A stretch of DNA of 36,019 bases from Deltaproteobacteria bacterium (GCA_947490345.1 CANLGL010000057.1:1-36019), one strand, 5' to 3'. Counted from the first letter of the stretch, positions 15,128-24,884 are shown. Translations and numbers: made by a program. Notes: a model not told the origin generated them from the sequence alone.

Positions 15128-16003
15128 CTATTCGCCGGTGTAGCCGAGCTCGCGGAGGAGCCGGGGGTTCGCGGTCCAGTCCTTTTCGACGACCACGAAG
15201 AGCCGGAGGTCGACCTTGGCGTCCAGAAGCGCCTCGATGCGCTTGCGGGCATCGGTGCCGATGCGCTTGATCATCTTCCCGCCCGCCCCGACCACGATGG
15301 CCTTCTGGCTCTGCTTCTCAACCATGATCCGCGCGTGGATCGTGACGTAGCCTTCGTTGCGCCGGGTTTCGTCGAAGCCCTCGATCTCGATCGCCGTGAC
15401 GTACGGGATCTCCTGGCCGCACAGCAAGAACACCTGCTCGCGCACCAACTCGGCGCAGATGTCGCGCTCATGGGCGTCGGTGATCTGGTCGTCGGGGTAC
15501 AGCGCCTCGCCTTCTGGGAGCGCTTTGGCCCACTCGCCCAACAGGGTGTCGGTCCCCTCCCCCGTCAGCGCTGAGATCGGCACCACCACGCCATTCTGGC
15601 CGTAGGCGCCCATCAGCGGCAACAGCTTGGGCTTGTCGGCGAAACCGTCGACCTTGTTCAGCGCCACGACTACCTTTTTACCGGCGAAGCGCGCCGCGAG
15701 CTCTTCGTCATGCGGCCGAAATGCGTCTACGATCCAGCAGAGCAGGTCCACCTCGGCCATGGCAGCCTCGGCCGCCATCACCATCCGGCGATTGAGCTCA
15801 CTCTTGGCCCCGTGGAGCCCAGGCGTATCAACCAGGACGGCCTGAAGGCCGGGGACGGTGACCACGCCCATGATGCGGTTGCGGGTGGTCTGCGGGCGCG
15901 GGGACACCGCCGCGATCCGAGCGCCGACGAGTTGGTTGAGCAAGGTGCTCTTTCCCGCGTTCGGGCGTCCGACGAGCGCGACAGTTCCGGTGCGGTGAGC
16001 CAT
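15128..16003 (-). CDS. era: GTPase Era
   Basis: A 291-residue GTPase of the Era family, which binds 16S rRNA and couples GTP hydrolysis to maturation of the small ribosomal subunit. G1 GRPNAGKST (about residues 12-20), G2 switch TTRNRIMG (Thr), G3 DTPG, G4 NKVD and G5 SALTGEG are all present. A KH-type domain with GAGGKMIKRIGTDARKRIE lies at about residues 235-255. The length is normal. In many bacteria era follows rnc directly; here a kinase-ATPase gene of nearly 3 kb separates them. It is immediately followed by the FAD monooxygenase. Confidence 0.95.
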   Translation of the reverse strand: MAHRTGTVALVGRPNAGKSTLLNQLVGARIAAVSPRPQTTRNRIMGVVTVPGLQAVLVDTPGLHGAKSELNRRMVMAAEAAMAEVDLLCWIVDAFRPHDEELAARFAGKKVVVALNKVDGFADKPKLLPLMGAYGQNGVVVPISALTGEGTDTLLGEWAKALPEGEALYPDDQITDAHERDICAELVREQVFLLCGQEIPYVTAIEIEGFDETRRNEGYVTIHARIMVEKQSQKAIVVGAGGKMIKRIGTDARKRIEALLDAKVDLRLFVVVEKDWTANPRLLRELGYTGE

Positions 16004-16028
16004 GGCGCGCCGCTAACGCGAAAGCCGC

Positions 16029-18969
16029 TCAGCCGAGTCGCTCCACCGCTTCCCCCAGGCTCAAGACCTCAAGCCGCGTGGCGACAAAGTCTCGCGGCAC
16101 CGAGTCCGGCCACTCGGCGCGAATGGGCCCCGTCCAAGCGCCGGCGGCGGCGAGAAGTCCCGCTGCTTGCACAGCCTGACGTGGCAACTTGCTGACGGCG
16201 ATGTCGCCGCTGAGCGCCAGGCTGCTCGAATCCGTGTCGCCGAGAGCGGTTCGCAGGGCGCGGGGGAGCAGGGTCAGATCGGGCCGTCGGGCTTCCCGCG
16301 CCGCCGCTTCCGCGCTCCGGGCGAGGCTCTGTGCCCGAGCGAGATCGCCGTTGCGCCAAGCGTCAGCGGCTCCGGTAAGACAGAGGTTGGAGTGTCGCAT
16401 ATCCATGGACACCATGGCCGACGCCGCGACCAGTTCATCGTCAAGGCTCACCGGTTGGGCGGAGCGGTAGCGGGCGACCATCAGGAGCGTCTCCCCGTGC
16501 GCCTCCATCCGTGGCGCGCGAAGCCCGCGAGCATCGTCGCGCAGGCGCTCGGCCTCCACAGCGGCCTCGCCCGGCCGAAAGCAGTCGAGCAGCGCGACCA
16601 CCAGGTTCACCCTCGCGGTCAGCATCTCGTGTCCCGATGCGAGTGAGCCCGCAAGACGATGGAGCTCCGCGGCCCCGGCGTAGTCCCCCGCGGCGTACGC
16701 CACGATGCCACCCCAGGTCGCCAACCGCGACCGCGCACTTCGGTAGGCCCCAAACCGGCGCTGATGCCGGGCCAGCGTGGCACGAGCCGGCTCCTTCCCC
16801 TCCCGCACCGCCATGCGCAGCTCGATGGCGGCGGTGGCGAGATGCAGATCCAGGTCGGCGGGCGCGGCCGACCCGGCGATCGCGGCCATCGCCTCGGCAT
16901 GCTGGCCCCGCGACGAGAGTCCCTCTGCCTTGAGGAGGCGGAGACCCTCCGCGGCCGCCTCGCCCCCAAGGCGATCCAAGCAGTGCGCGGCGACCCTCAG
17001 CGCATCCGCCGTTCCTTCTCGGATCGCCCCGCGACACAGGAGCGGAACGGCGACCTCGATTCCCGCGTCCAGGCCGGGACCGCGGGCGTTTCCGAGCACG
17101 CCGACCAGCGTGCCCAACGCGCGGCCCGCCCGACCTTGCGCCAACGCAAGCTCGGCCGCCGCCGCCGCGCAACCGATGGCCTCGGCCAGATCACCCGCCG
17201 AGAGGAGCTGCCGCAACCGCGCCTCGCTGCCTGCGGGGAAAACCCGTGCGAGCCGTCGATGGACATCACCGGCATCGGAGTCGAGCGCGCGTTGCAGTCC
17301 CGGAGGCGCCACCAGCGCGTACCAACCAGACTCGCCCAGACGCCCGACCACCCCCAGACGTAGGAGCTCGTCCAGGCCCACCTCGACCTCCCACTCCGGC
17401 CGCCCGGTGGCTTCGGCAAGCTGGGCCGCCGTGATGGCGCCCGCTGCGAGCACCACCCAGCTCAAGACGCTCCGGAGGTGGTCATCCAGCTCCAAGACCG
17501 CGTTGGTAGCGGGCCAGAAGGCGAATGGAGGGGCGCTGGCAATCTGATCCAGGGTGGGCCGATCGACCGCGATCAGTCCCCCCCGGCGCTGCGCAAGCCG
17601 ACCCGCCAACCACGCGTCGAGTTCACGCTCGACGCGGCCAACGACGCCCCGGGTGCGCTCGAGCACCAGGCTCGCCGCATCCTCGCGCAGGTGAAGAAAG
17701 TGATCCGGACCTTCAAAGAGCTCCATGAGGTCCGAGCTCGTCAGGGGTCCGAGCGTCGGGATGGCGCCGGACACCCCCACCGACACCACGATGCCGACAC
17801 CGCTGAGCCGGTTCAGAATGCGGGCGGTCCACGGGTCGAGCTGGTCCGGGCAGTCGACCAGAAGCACGTCGCCCGCCTCCAAGCGCCGCCGCAGCGCTTT
17901 CTCAGCCGCCTCCGGTCCCGCGAGGAGGGTCGCCGCGTCGAAGGCCAGCGCCAGGGCGCTGAGCGGGCGCCGGCCTGACGTGGTGATTCATCGCCTCGAC
18001 GCCGACGGCTTCCAGCCGGGCGCGGAGCTCCCGCACGAAACGTGTGCGGCCGCTGCCCCCGGGCCCGCCCACTTGCATCGAGCGGCCGGCCACAACCGTT
18101 CCGACCACCTCAGCCATGGTCGCGGCCACTCCCATCAGCGGAAGTCGGAAGCGCTCCTCCTCCCAGCCCTCCCCGCCTGCCGACAGGAGGGCGTAAAGGT
18201 CCAACGCGTTCTGGGGGCGCTCGGTGGCACGGTGCGACAAGAGCGCGTGGACGACGTTGCGGATGCCACGCGGCACCTCGGGCGCGATCTCGTCGAGGCT
18301 CAGCCGTTGGCACTCCTGGGAGGCCACCATGCGCTTCATGAAGTCCGCGTCCGCGAAAGGGGGCTCTCCGGACAAGGCTTCGAAGAGCATGACGCCCAGG
18401 GCGAACAGGTCCGCACGCGCGTCGACGGTCTCCGCCGCGAGCTGCTCGGGTGCCAGGTAGCGGGGCGTGCCGACAAAGGTGCCCACCTTGGTGGTCGTCG
18501 CCTCCCCCGGCGTGCCCTTGGCCAGCCCGAAGTCGAGAATGGTGACGTGGTCCTTGCCATCCACCAACACGTTCGCAGGCTTCAGATCCCGGTGGACGAT
18601 GCCCATGGCGTGCACCCGCCCCAAGGCCTCGCACAGCCGCAGCGTCGGCGCGCGCAGCACATCCCACGTGCGAACCGCCCTCGCCCCGGGGAAGTGCGCC
18701 CCCGGCGCCAGCTCCATCACGATGTACGGCTCACCGAGGTAGAACCCGGTGTCCAAAAGCTGCACGATGCCGGGCAGGCGCAAAAGTCGCATGGCGAGGA
18801 TCTCGCGCTCAACCCGAGACTGGTGCTCCGTGGAGTTGACCCGAACCAACTTGAGCGCGACCTCTTGCCCTGAGATCGCATCGCGTGCCCGCCACACCCG
18901 GCCGCTGCCGCCCTTGCCGAGCAGCGCACCGAGCGTCCAGCGTCCGTCGACGACGACCGGGTCTTTCAT
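16029..18969 (-). pseudogene. Ser/Thr kinase-ATPase-TPR-like protein, frameshifted
   Basis: A long signalling gene read in two frames. Part 1 (18969 to about 17980) is a Hanks-type kinase: G-loop GKGGSGRVW, Lys40 (EVALKLV), HRD at 126-128 with the catalytic Asp128, DFG at 146, YLAPEQL, then the start of an ATPase with a Walker-A-like GGPGGSGRT at 301-309 in which the usual Lys is Arg. Part 2 (17978 to 16029, different frame) continues as ATPase-like VLLVDCPDQ (Walker-B-like) and a helical TPR/adenylate-cyclase-like region, about 649 residues. Start: ATG 18969 with GGAG six bases upstream. The break is at about 17979: frame 1 runs on for about 25 nonsense-looking residues to 17902. Restoring one frame needs one inserted or two lost bases. 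Intact, the protein would be about 980 residues. It lies between rnc and era, unusual for that pair. Confidence 0.75.
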
Positions 18970-19010
18970 CGCGACTCCAGCGAGCAGCGTCACCCTCCGT
19001 CAGCGCGGAG

Positions 19011-19667
19011 TCAAGGCCTTCGAGGCAGGAGGACGGCGACCGCCAGCGTCGCGGCGGCGGCCATGGCCGCACGTCGGCTCGCTCCTGAGGCCGGTCCAAA
19101 TACCTGCCCGGCCACGTGAACTTCACAGTCGAACCGCTGCGCGTGGGCCGGTCCGGTGGCGCCGACATCCCGGTACTCCGGAGGGAGAAGACTCCGTGCC
19201 GCCGCCCACTCCTGAAGCGTGCTGCGAGGATTGACTGCCTCGTCCGCGAGCTGCAACCAGGGCATCAGCGCCGGAATCAACAGGGCACGGACCGGACCGA
19301 GGCCTCCGTCCAGATACACCGCGCCCAGAACGGCCTCCAGCGCGTCGGACCGGACGTTCACGCTCTGCCGGGTGCCGTCCCGCTGGGCGCCGACGCCGAG
19401 CAGCAGCGCCGCGGGAATTTCGAAATGATCGGCCAGCGCGGCGAGCGTTTCTTTGCGTACGACCGCAGCGCGCGCTTTGGACAGGCGGCCTTCGGGCCAA
19501 CTCGGATGGGTCGCGACCAGCCAGTCGGTCACGAGCAACTGCAGGACCGCGTCGCCGAGGAACTCCAGCCGCTGGTTGTTGGCGGCGCCGCTCTCCGCGA
19601 CGGCGCTGGGGTGGGTGAGCGCGAGGGTCAGGAGTGCCTCGTCAGTAAAGCGGTAGCCGAGGGTCAC
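19011..19667 (-). CDS. rnc: Ribonuclease III
   Basis: A 218-residue double-stranded-RNA endonuclease that processes rRNA precursors and mRNAs. The signature NQRLEFLGDAVLQL contains the metal-binding Glu and Asp, and SDALEAVLGAVYLDGG contains the second Asp/Glu site. A C-terminal dsRNA-binding domain starts at about residue 145 (NPRSTLQEWAAA...) and ends with ASRRAAMAAAATLAVAVLL. The GTG start overlaps the TGA of mnmA (GTGA), so it is coupled to mnmA. It is followed by the kinase-ATPase gene 41 bases later. The length is a little short but in the family range. Confidence 0.92.
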   Translation of the reverse strand: MTLGYRFTDEALLTLALTHPSAVAESGAANNQRLEFLGDAVLQLLVTDWLVATHPSWPEGRLSKARAAVVRKETLAALADHFEIPAALLLGVGAQRDGTRQSVNVRSDALEAVLGAVYLDGGLGPVRALLIPALMPWLQLADEAVNPRSTLQEWAAARSLLPPEYRDVGATGPAHAQRFDCEVHVAGQVFGPASGASRRAAMAAAATLAVAVLLPRRP

Positions 19668-20740
19668 GGTACCGCTGCGGTGGCGGCGACTGCGGCCGCG
19701 TCCGATGCACGGCGGATGAAGGCGCCAAGCACCACCTCGTCTGCGTCGTAGACGACCACGGACTGTCCCGGCGTGACCGCACGGACCGGCGCCGACAGCT
19801 CAATCTGAAGCGGGTCGGCGGTGACGATCGTGCAGGGAGCGAGCGCGCCGCGGTGGCGGACCCGGGCGTGCAACGGCCGGCCGATGAGCGCGTCCGGAGC
19901 GCGCAACCAGTTCGGTCCACGCGCGAGGATCGAGGTGGACGCCAACCCGGCCTCCGTCCCCACGACCACCCGGGCCCGAGCGGCGTCGACCTCCAATACG
20001 TACCAGGGACCCCCGGCCAGACCGAGGCCGCGACGCTGACCAAGCGTGTAGCGCCAGTAGCCATCGTGGCGGCCCAAGACTCTCCCAGAGTCGTCCACGA
20101 TGTCTCCCGCCCCGTCAAGCTCCGGCCGAGCTTCGGCCACGAATCGGGCGTGATCGTGATCGGGGATGAAGCACACTTCCATCGACTCCGCCTTTTCGGC
20201 GGTGACCAGCCCCAGGCGGCGCGCGTGCGCCCGCACCTCGGGCTTGGAGAATCCGCCGAGCGGGAAACGGGTCTTCCGGAGCGCCTCGGCGGTGACCGGG
20301 TGCAGGAAGTAGGACTGGTCCTTGTCGCCGTCCACGGCGGCGTAGAGGCGTCCGTCCTCGGTGCGCGCGTAGTGTCCGGTGGCGATGGCCTCGGCGCCGA
20401 GCGCCATCGCGCGACGCAGGAGCACGTGGAACTTCAACACCCCGTTGCATTGCACGCACGGGTTCGGGGTGAACCCCGCGACGTAGCTCTTGACCAGATC
20501 ATCGACGACCGCCTCCTGAAAGGCCTGCCGGAGGTCCATGACGTAAAACGGAATTTCCAGGGTATTCGCAACCCGACGGGCATCCCACGCGTCGTCCAGC
20601 CCGCAACAGTGGCCGGGCCCGCCGCCCTCGGCCTCATGCAGCTTCATGTGGACGCCGATGACCTCATGCCCCGCTTCCTTGAGGAGCGCCGCTGCCACCG
20701 AGCTGTCGACACCGCCGGACATCGCGCACACGATTCGCAT
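19664..20740 (-). CDS. mnmA: tRNA-specific 2-thiouridylase MnmA
   Basis: A 358-residue ATP-PPi-loop enzyme that installs 2-thiouridine at U34 of tRNA-Lys, -Glu and -Gln. The PP-loop motif SGGVDSS is at residues 8-14. The catalytic Cys pair: NPCVQCN with Cys98 equivalent to the nucleophilic Cys of E. coli, and CFIPD with Cys190. Length and domain order are normal. ATG 20740 gives the family N-terminus MRIVCAMSGG; an open frame 36 codons upstream is discarded. TGATG overlap with the propeller gene stop and GTGA overlap with rnc show a compact operon. A cysteine desulfurase two genes upstream could supply the sulfur. Confidence 0.95.
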   Translation of the reverse strand: MRIVCAMSGGVDSSVAAALLKEAGHEVIGVHMKLHEAEGGGPGHCCGLDDAWDARRVANTLEIPFYVMDLRQAFQEAVVDDLVKSYVAGFTPNPCVQCNGVLKFHVLLRRAMALGAEAIATGHYARTEDGRLYAAVDGDKDQSYFLHPVTAEALRKTRFPLGGFSKPEVRAHARRLGLVTAEKAESMEVCFIPDHDHARFVAEARPELDGAGDIVDDSGRVLGRHDGYWRYTLGQRRGLGLAGGPWYVLEVDAARARVVVGTEAGLASTSILARGPNWLRAPDALIGRPLHARVRHRGALAPCTIVTADPLQIELSAPVRAVTPGQSVVVYDADEVVLGAFIRRASDAAAVAATAAVP

Positions 20741-22710
20741 CAGGGCTCCTCTACCGGGACGTACTGCAACTCGGCGCGGTCGTAACTCCCGAGCACCACG
20801 CCCTCGTCGCCGTCGGCGCTTCGGACCGCGAATCCTGGGAACCCCCACGGCGCCGCCGCTGTTGCCGCGGTCGAGGTGACCACCCGCTGCGCGTCCAGAC
20901 GAAGGACCTGGGATGCGATGGACGACCAGGCGATGAGGCCGTCATCGCCGGCATCACGGAGCACGAGCACGTCGTCAGCGAGCGACTCCGCAGCCGCCAG
21001 CGTGATGGCATCGAAGGCCCAGGGGCCCGACCACACGCGGGCACCATCGTCCGAGAGGGTCAGGCTGTCGAGCGCGTGGCCGCGAACCACGAAGTGGGTC
21101 GAGCGAGCATCGGCCGTGGATTCGGTGACGCCGCCGCTGTCGGGATCCAGCCGGCGCAGTTCCCCGTCGCTGTTGCGCAGCGCGACGAGTCCGCCGGCAG
21201 CAACGACCAGCTCCAGTCGGCCGGGCGTGTCAACGTCGGGGGCCGCTCCGAAGAGCGACCAGGTCCCCGCGATGGTCCCGGCGTCGACATCCAACGCGGC
21301 GACCGCGCCGGTGCCGCCATTGCTGACGTACAGCCACCCCCGATCCGCGTCCGCAGCAAGGTCGGAGAGCGTCAGCGTCGAGTTGGCCCCGAGCCCGACA
21401 TCGAAGGTCCGGAGCACCGAAAGCGTGCTGGAATCGAGCTCGACCACGGTGCTGGTCAGCTCGTCGAGCATGAAAAGTCGCGACCCGAGGAAACATGGAG
21501 AGACCGGCCACGTGAGGGTGTCCTCGACGGTCACGAGCTCGCCGGTCCGAAGGTTGGCGAAGCCGTAGCTCGAGGCCAGGCGCCCGCTGAATACAACGAT
21601 GTCGGCGTTGGCGGGGTCAATGGCGATCGACTCGATGTGGGAGCCGAGCCGCACCTTGGCTTCCACCTCGCCCGTCTCCGGTCGCCACGCCCAGACCTCG
21701 CCCGTGCCCTCGGAGTTCATCCAGACGAGGCCGGTGACCGGGTCGCGCGCGCCGTAGCCGCTGTTCTTGCCCACCTGAACGGCCTCTCTGACCTCGGCCA
21801 GGTCGCCGTCGTAGGTCCGGGCCAGTCCCCAATTACGGTCCGCGCCGCCGACGCGGTCGAGCACGACGAAGGTGGCGTCCGCCAACCCGAAGACCGCGTA
21901 GTTCTCGCCGGTCATCCGCGCGCTGGTCCAGACCCCAGTGCTGCACTCGAGCGTGGCCACCGAGGAGCCCTGCGCGATCGCGAACCCAACGCCGGGCAGC
22001 TCGTCGAACCAGGAAAAGCCCCAAGACGCGTCCTGCCCCTCAGCGAGCGTGCACCGCGCGACCTCGGCGAGCGTGTCCGCCGAAAGGGTCAGCACGGCCG
22101 CGGGCGGCGAGGCGCGGGAATCGGAGACCAGGGCGTTGACGCCGCCACTGGTGGCCGGGTCCAGGGCGAGAATCAACCCATCGAGGTCGAGTTGGAGCGG
22201 AGCGCGATCGTCGACGAGCGCCAGGAGCACGTCATGTTCTCCGGCCGTTGCGCGCCCCGCGGCGACGGCGCCGCCACCTTCGACGGCGACCAGCGCGTGG
22301 ACCTGGTCGACGGCAACGTCAACCACGGTGTACACGCCCGTGGCCGGGTCGAAGGCCGCGAGCGGCGCCCCCTTCTGAAAGCCCAACCAGACCGTGCCCA
22401 GCTCGTCGGCGGCCAGCAGCGGGTGCAGCGCGCTCATCTCGGGGAGGTCGTGTACGGCCACCAGCGCGCCGGCGTCGAGATCGACCTCGGCCAGGGTCGG
22501 CAGGCCGTTGCTGCTGACGTATAGCCGGCGGCTGGTCGGGTCGAGGCCGAGGTGGATGGGCACCAGCAGGTTGGCCTGGCCGGTGGGCATCAACCTCACC
22601 GTGGCCGCGGGAAGCGGCTCGGCCTGGGGCGGGCCGCTGTCGGGCGGATCGTGCGTCGCCTCGCATGCCATCGTCAAACAGCAGCTCGCGGCGAGTGAGA
22701 ATCGAAGCAT
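20740..22710 (-). CDS. Propeller-type lipoprotein, function unknown
   Basis: A 656-residue exported protein. The first residues MLRFSLAASCCLTMACEATHD form a signal peptide with a lipobox-like TMAC, so a lipoprotein is likely. The rest is a chain of beta-propeller-like repeats (for example RLYVSSNGLPTLAEVDLDAG, GLVWMNSEGTGEVWAWRPET, GWLYVSNGGTGAVAALDVDA), recalling YVTN/NHL/SMP-30-type beta propellers. An upstream in-frame ATG at 22740 overlaps the desulfurase stop as ATGA and would support coupling, but would give a longer N-region before the signal peptide; 22710 was chosen, with some uncertainty. It sits oddly between two sulfur-transfer genes. It has no catalytic motif, so its role is unknown; it could be a surface-exposed binding protein. 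Confidence 0.65.
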   Translation of the reverse strand: MLRFSLAASCCLTMACEATHDPPDSGPPQAEPLPAATVRLMPTGQANLLVPIHLGLDPTSRRLYVSSNGLPTLAEVDLDAGALVAVHDLPEMSALHPLLAADELGTVWLGFQKGAPLAAFDPATGVYTVVDVAVDQVHALVAVEGGGAVAAGRATAGEHDVLLALVDDRAPLQLDLDGLILALDPATSGGVNALVSDSRASPPAAVLTLSADTLAEVARCTLAEGQDASWGFSWFDELPGVGFAIAQGSSVATLECSTGVWTSARMTGENYAVFGLADATFVVLDRVGGADRNWGLARTYDGDLAEVREAVQVGKNSGYGARDPVTGLVWMNSEGTGEVWAWRPETGEVEAKVRLGSHIESIAIDPANADIVVFSGRLASSYGFANLRTGELVTVEDTLTWPVSPCFLGSRLFMLDELTSTVVELDSSTLSVLRTFDVGLGANSTLTLSDLAADADRGWLYVSNGGTGAVAALDVDAGTIAGTWSLFGAAPDVDTPGRLELVVAAGGLVALRNSDGELRRLDPDSGGVTESTADARSTHFVVRGHALDSLTLSDDGARVWSGPWAFDAITLAAAESLADDVLVLRDAGDDGLIAWSSIASQVLRLDAQRVVTSTAATAAAPWGFPGFAVRSADGDEGVVLGSYDRAELQYVPVEEP

Positions 22711-22736
22711 CGCGGTCCCACCGTACACCGACCCGC

Positions 22737-23774
22737 TCATCCGTCCACGAATCCGGGGAGGATGCGGGCCATCGCCGCCAGCGTCGCGTCGATCTCATCC
22801 TGGGTGGTTCCGCTGCCCAGGGAGAAGCGCACGCCGCTGCCCGCAAAACCCATGGCCTGGAGCACAGAGGAAGGCCGCGCCGCGCCGGATGCGCAAGCGC
22901 TTCCCGCGCTGGCGGCGATGCCGGCGAGATCGAGGGCCGCCACGAGGTCCGGGGCCAACACAGTGCCGAACGAGACGCAGGAGGTGTTCGGCAGGCGCGG
23001 CGCTCCGCCCCCCGCGACGGTGCCGCCCAGGCCGACGAGACCGCGCTCGAGTCGATCTCGCAGCGTCGGCGAGAGGCACTCGGCACCCGCCACGACTGAG
23101 GCAGCGCCGAAGCCGACGATGCCCGCCACGTTGTGGGTGCCGGCGCGCCAACCGCGCTCCTGCGCCGCGCCGCGCACCATCGGCGCCGGTGAGGTCATCC
23201 GTGCCACGCACAACGCCCCCACCCCCTGTGGCCCGCCGAGCTTGTGCGACGCCAACGTCACGAAGTCGGCGCCCGCCAACGGGCCCAGCGGCACGCGTCC
23301 CGGCGCTTGCGACGCGTCGACGTGCACCCGGAGCCCCCGCTTCCGGGCCAACGCGATGACCTCGGCCACCGGCTGGATGACACCCGTCTCGTTGTTCGCG
23401 TACATCACGCTCACGCCGTCGATGTCGTGAAGCTCCGCGAGCGCCGCAATGTCGATGACTCCCTGCTCGTCGACGGGAACAACCGACGCCGCCCACGCCC
23501 GGACCGACGGGTGCTCCACCGCCGAAGCCGCCCAACGGCCGCTCGCGAAGACGGTGGCGTTGCTCTCCGACGCGCCGCTGGTGAAGACCACGCCGTCCCT
23601 AGGCCACGCGACGAGGTCGGCGACAAGCTGCCGGGCCCGATCCACGGCCATCGCGGCGTCGCGGCCCAGCCGGTGCGCCGCGCTGGGGTTGGCCGGGACA
23701 CCCCACCAGGGCTCCATCGCCGCCCGGGCCCGGGCAAGCAAGGGCGCGGTGGCGTTGTAGTCCAGGTAGATCAA
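22737..23774 (-). CDS. Cysteine desulfurase (IscS/NifS type)
   Basis: A 345-residue PLP enzyme that removes sulfur from cysteine as a protein-bound persulfide. Starts MIYLDYNATAPL, the family N-terminus. PLP Lys178 in ASHKLGGPQGVGAL; the HVDASQAPG cofactor loop is present. The catalytic Cys294 lies in SAGSACASGAARPSSVLQ, the mobile loop. The start is a TTG (23774) with GGAG eight bases upstream, overlapping the end of the ComEA-like gene; no ATG or GTG gives this N-terminus. The neighbouring mnmA makes a sulfur-transfer link likely, as in the B. subtilis YrvO-MnmA pair; general Fe-S supply is the alternative. Confidence 0.93.
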   Translation of the reverse strand: MIYLDYNATAPLLARARAAMEPWWGVPANPSAAHRLGRDAAMAVDRARQLVADLVAWPRDGVVFTSGASESNATVFASGRWAASAVEHPSVRAWAASVVPVDEQGVIDIAALAELHDIDGVSVMYANNETGVIQPVAEVIALARKRGLRVHVDASQAPGRVPLGPLAGADFVTLASHKLGGPQGVGALCVARMTSPAPMVRGAAQERGWRAGTHNVAGIVGFGAASVVAGAECLSPTLRDRLERGLVGLGGTVAGGGAPRLPNTSCVSFGTVLAPDLVAALDLAGIAASAGSACASGAARPSSVLQAMGFAGSGVRFSLGSGTTQDEIDATLAAMARILPGFVDG

Positions 23775-23775
23775 C

Positions 23776-24345
23776 TCACAGCTCCAAGAGTGGCGCCAGC
23801 TTGGCGTAGGTGCGCGGGCCGATGCCACGTACCCGATCCAGCGCCGCGACGGTGCCAAAGGGTCGTGCGGCCACGATGCGCGCGGCGAGAGCCGGACCGA
23901 TGCCCGGCAGCGCCTCCAGCTCTTCGGCGGTGGCGCGGTTGAGCGAGAGCTTCGCGCCGGCCGCGAGGCTGCGCGTCGCCGCTGTCAGCTCGACGGGAGC
24001 AGGCTCGATGCGCCCTACAGGCGCCGCCTCGACACCACGGAGGGTCCACTGCTCCCCGTCAAGCGCGGTCGCCGGAAGGCCCGCAGCGGCGCGCGCATCC
24101 ACCCAACCGATCCCCGCGATGTGGACCACCCGGCTGGGCACGGCGGCGGCTTCGGGGGGCAGCAACTGCGCGGCGGCGAAGCTCATGATGACGAGGCCCA
24201 CCAGCGCGCGCTCCGCCCGCGCACCAAGGCGGAGCGGGATGACCGCGAGCGTCAGGCGCTCGATCGCCCACCGATCGAGGCGGACGAGCGCGCGTGGTGG
24301 GCGGGGAAGGACGGCGTCGGGGTGCACGGCGCGCAGGATGGACAC
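23776..24345 (-). CDS. ComEA-type helix-hairpin-helix protein
   Basis: A 189-residue protein with one hydrophobic segment (about residues 45-60, ALVGLVIMSFAAAQ) and a C-terminal helix-hairpin-helix region, LNRATAEELEALPGIGPALAARIVAAR followed by the second motif VRGIGPRTYAKL. This resembles the DNA-binding domain of ComEA competence proteins; the membrane anchor also fits ComEA. DNA uptake or another membrane-DNA role is possible. The GTG at 24345, 13 bases after the tsaE stop, was chosen; the open frame extends further upstream but overlaps tsaE. It overlaps the cysteine desulfurase start region. Confidence 0.75.
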   Translation of the reverse strand: MSILRAVHPDAVLPRPPRALVRLDRWAIERLTLAVIPLRLGARAERALVGLVIMSFAAAQLLPPEAAAVPSRVVHIAGIGWVDARAAAGLPATALDGEQWTLRGVEAAPVGRIEPAPVELTAATRSLAAGAKLSLNRATAEELEALPGIGPALAARIVAARPFGTVAALDRVRGIGPRTYAKLAPLLEL

Positions 24346-24358
24346 CGCGCCAGCGACG

Positions 24359-24808
24359 TCAAGCCAGCGTGCGCAGCAAGGCCTGGTGGCGAGCATCCGT
24401 GGCGACGAAACAGACCCGCCTCCCCTGGCCGGCCCCCTCGATCCGCACCTCCAGCCGCCCGTCTGGCCAGGCCGCGCCGAAGCGCTCCGCCCACTCTACG
24501 AGCCAGGCACCATCGGCACCGATGCGCTCGGCAATGCCGGCTGAGATGAGCTCGTCGGGGTGGCCCAGCCGGTAGACGTCCGCGTGGCGAAAGGCGACGC
24601 GCGCCTCCGGATATTCGTTGACCAGCGCGAAGGTGGGGCTCGTGACCAGGCCCGTTACCCCGAGCCCTCGGGCGACCCCCTGCGCAAACGTCGTCTTCCC
24701 GGCGCCGAGCCCGCCGTTGACCAGGACGACCGCGCCGACGAACAGCACCGCCCCGAGCCGCTCGCCCAGGGCCTGCATCTGCGCCGCGGTCGCGATGTTG
24801 TGGACCAA
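24359..24808 (-). CDS. tsaE: tRNA threonylcarbamoyladenosine ATPase TsaE
   Basis: A 149-residue P-loop ATPase of the TsaE (YjeE) family, part of the TsaBCDE complex making t6A37 in tRNAs reading ANN codons. GGLGAGKTTF is the Walker A, followed by the TSPTFALVNEY segment and HADVYRL, all typical. The start is TTG at 24808 with GAGGG about 8 bases upstream; no ATG matches (the next in-frame ATG would remove 10 residues). It is the first gene of the minus-strand string. The opposite-strand DUF475/TerC gene starts about 75 bases away, so both probably share a small bidirectional promoter region. Confidence 0.9.
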   Translation of the reverse strand: MVHNIATAAQMQALGERLGAVLFVGAVVLVNGGLGAGKTTFAQGVARGLGVTGLVTSPTFALVNEYPEARVAFRHADVYRLGHPDELISAGIAERIGADGAWLVEWAERFGAAWPDGRLEVRIEGAGQGRRVCFVATDARHQALLRTLA

Positions 24809-24884
24809 ACTGAACCCTCATCACCGCCTATCCCTTGCCGAAGCGGGTCGGCCGCGCCATGTTTGCGGCCCTCCCCGGCCGCTC

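Noticed and set aside
17902..17979. Kinase frame continuing to its stop at 17902
   Set aside because: The residues after position 330 are Pro/Arg-rich and lose homology, whereas the other frame carries on the ATPase region.
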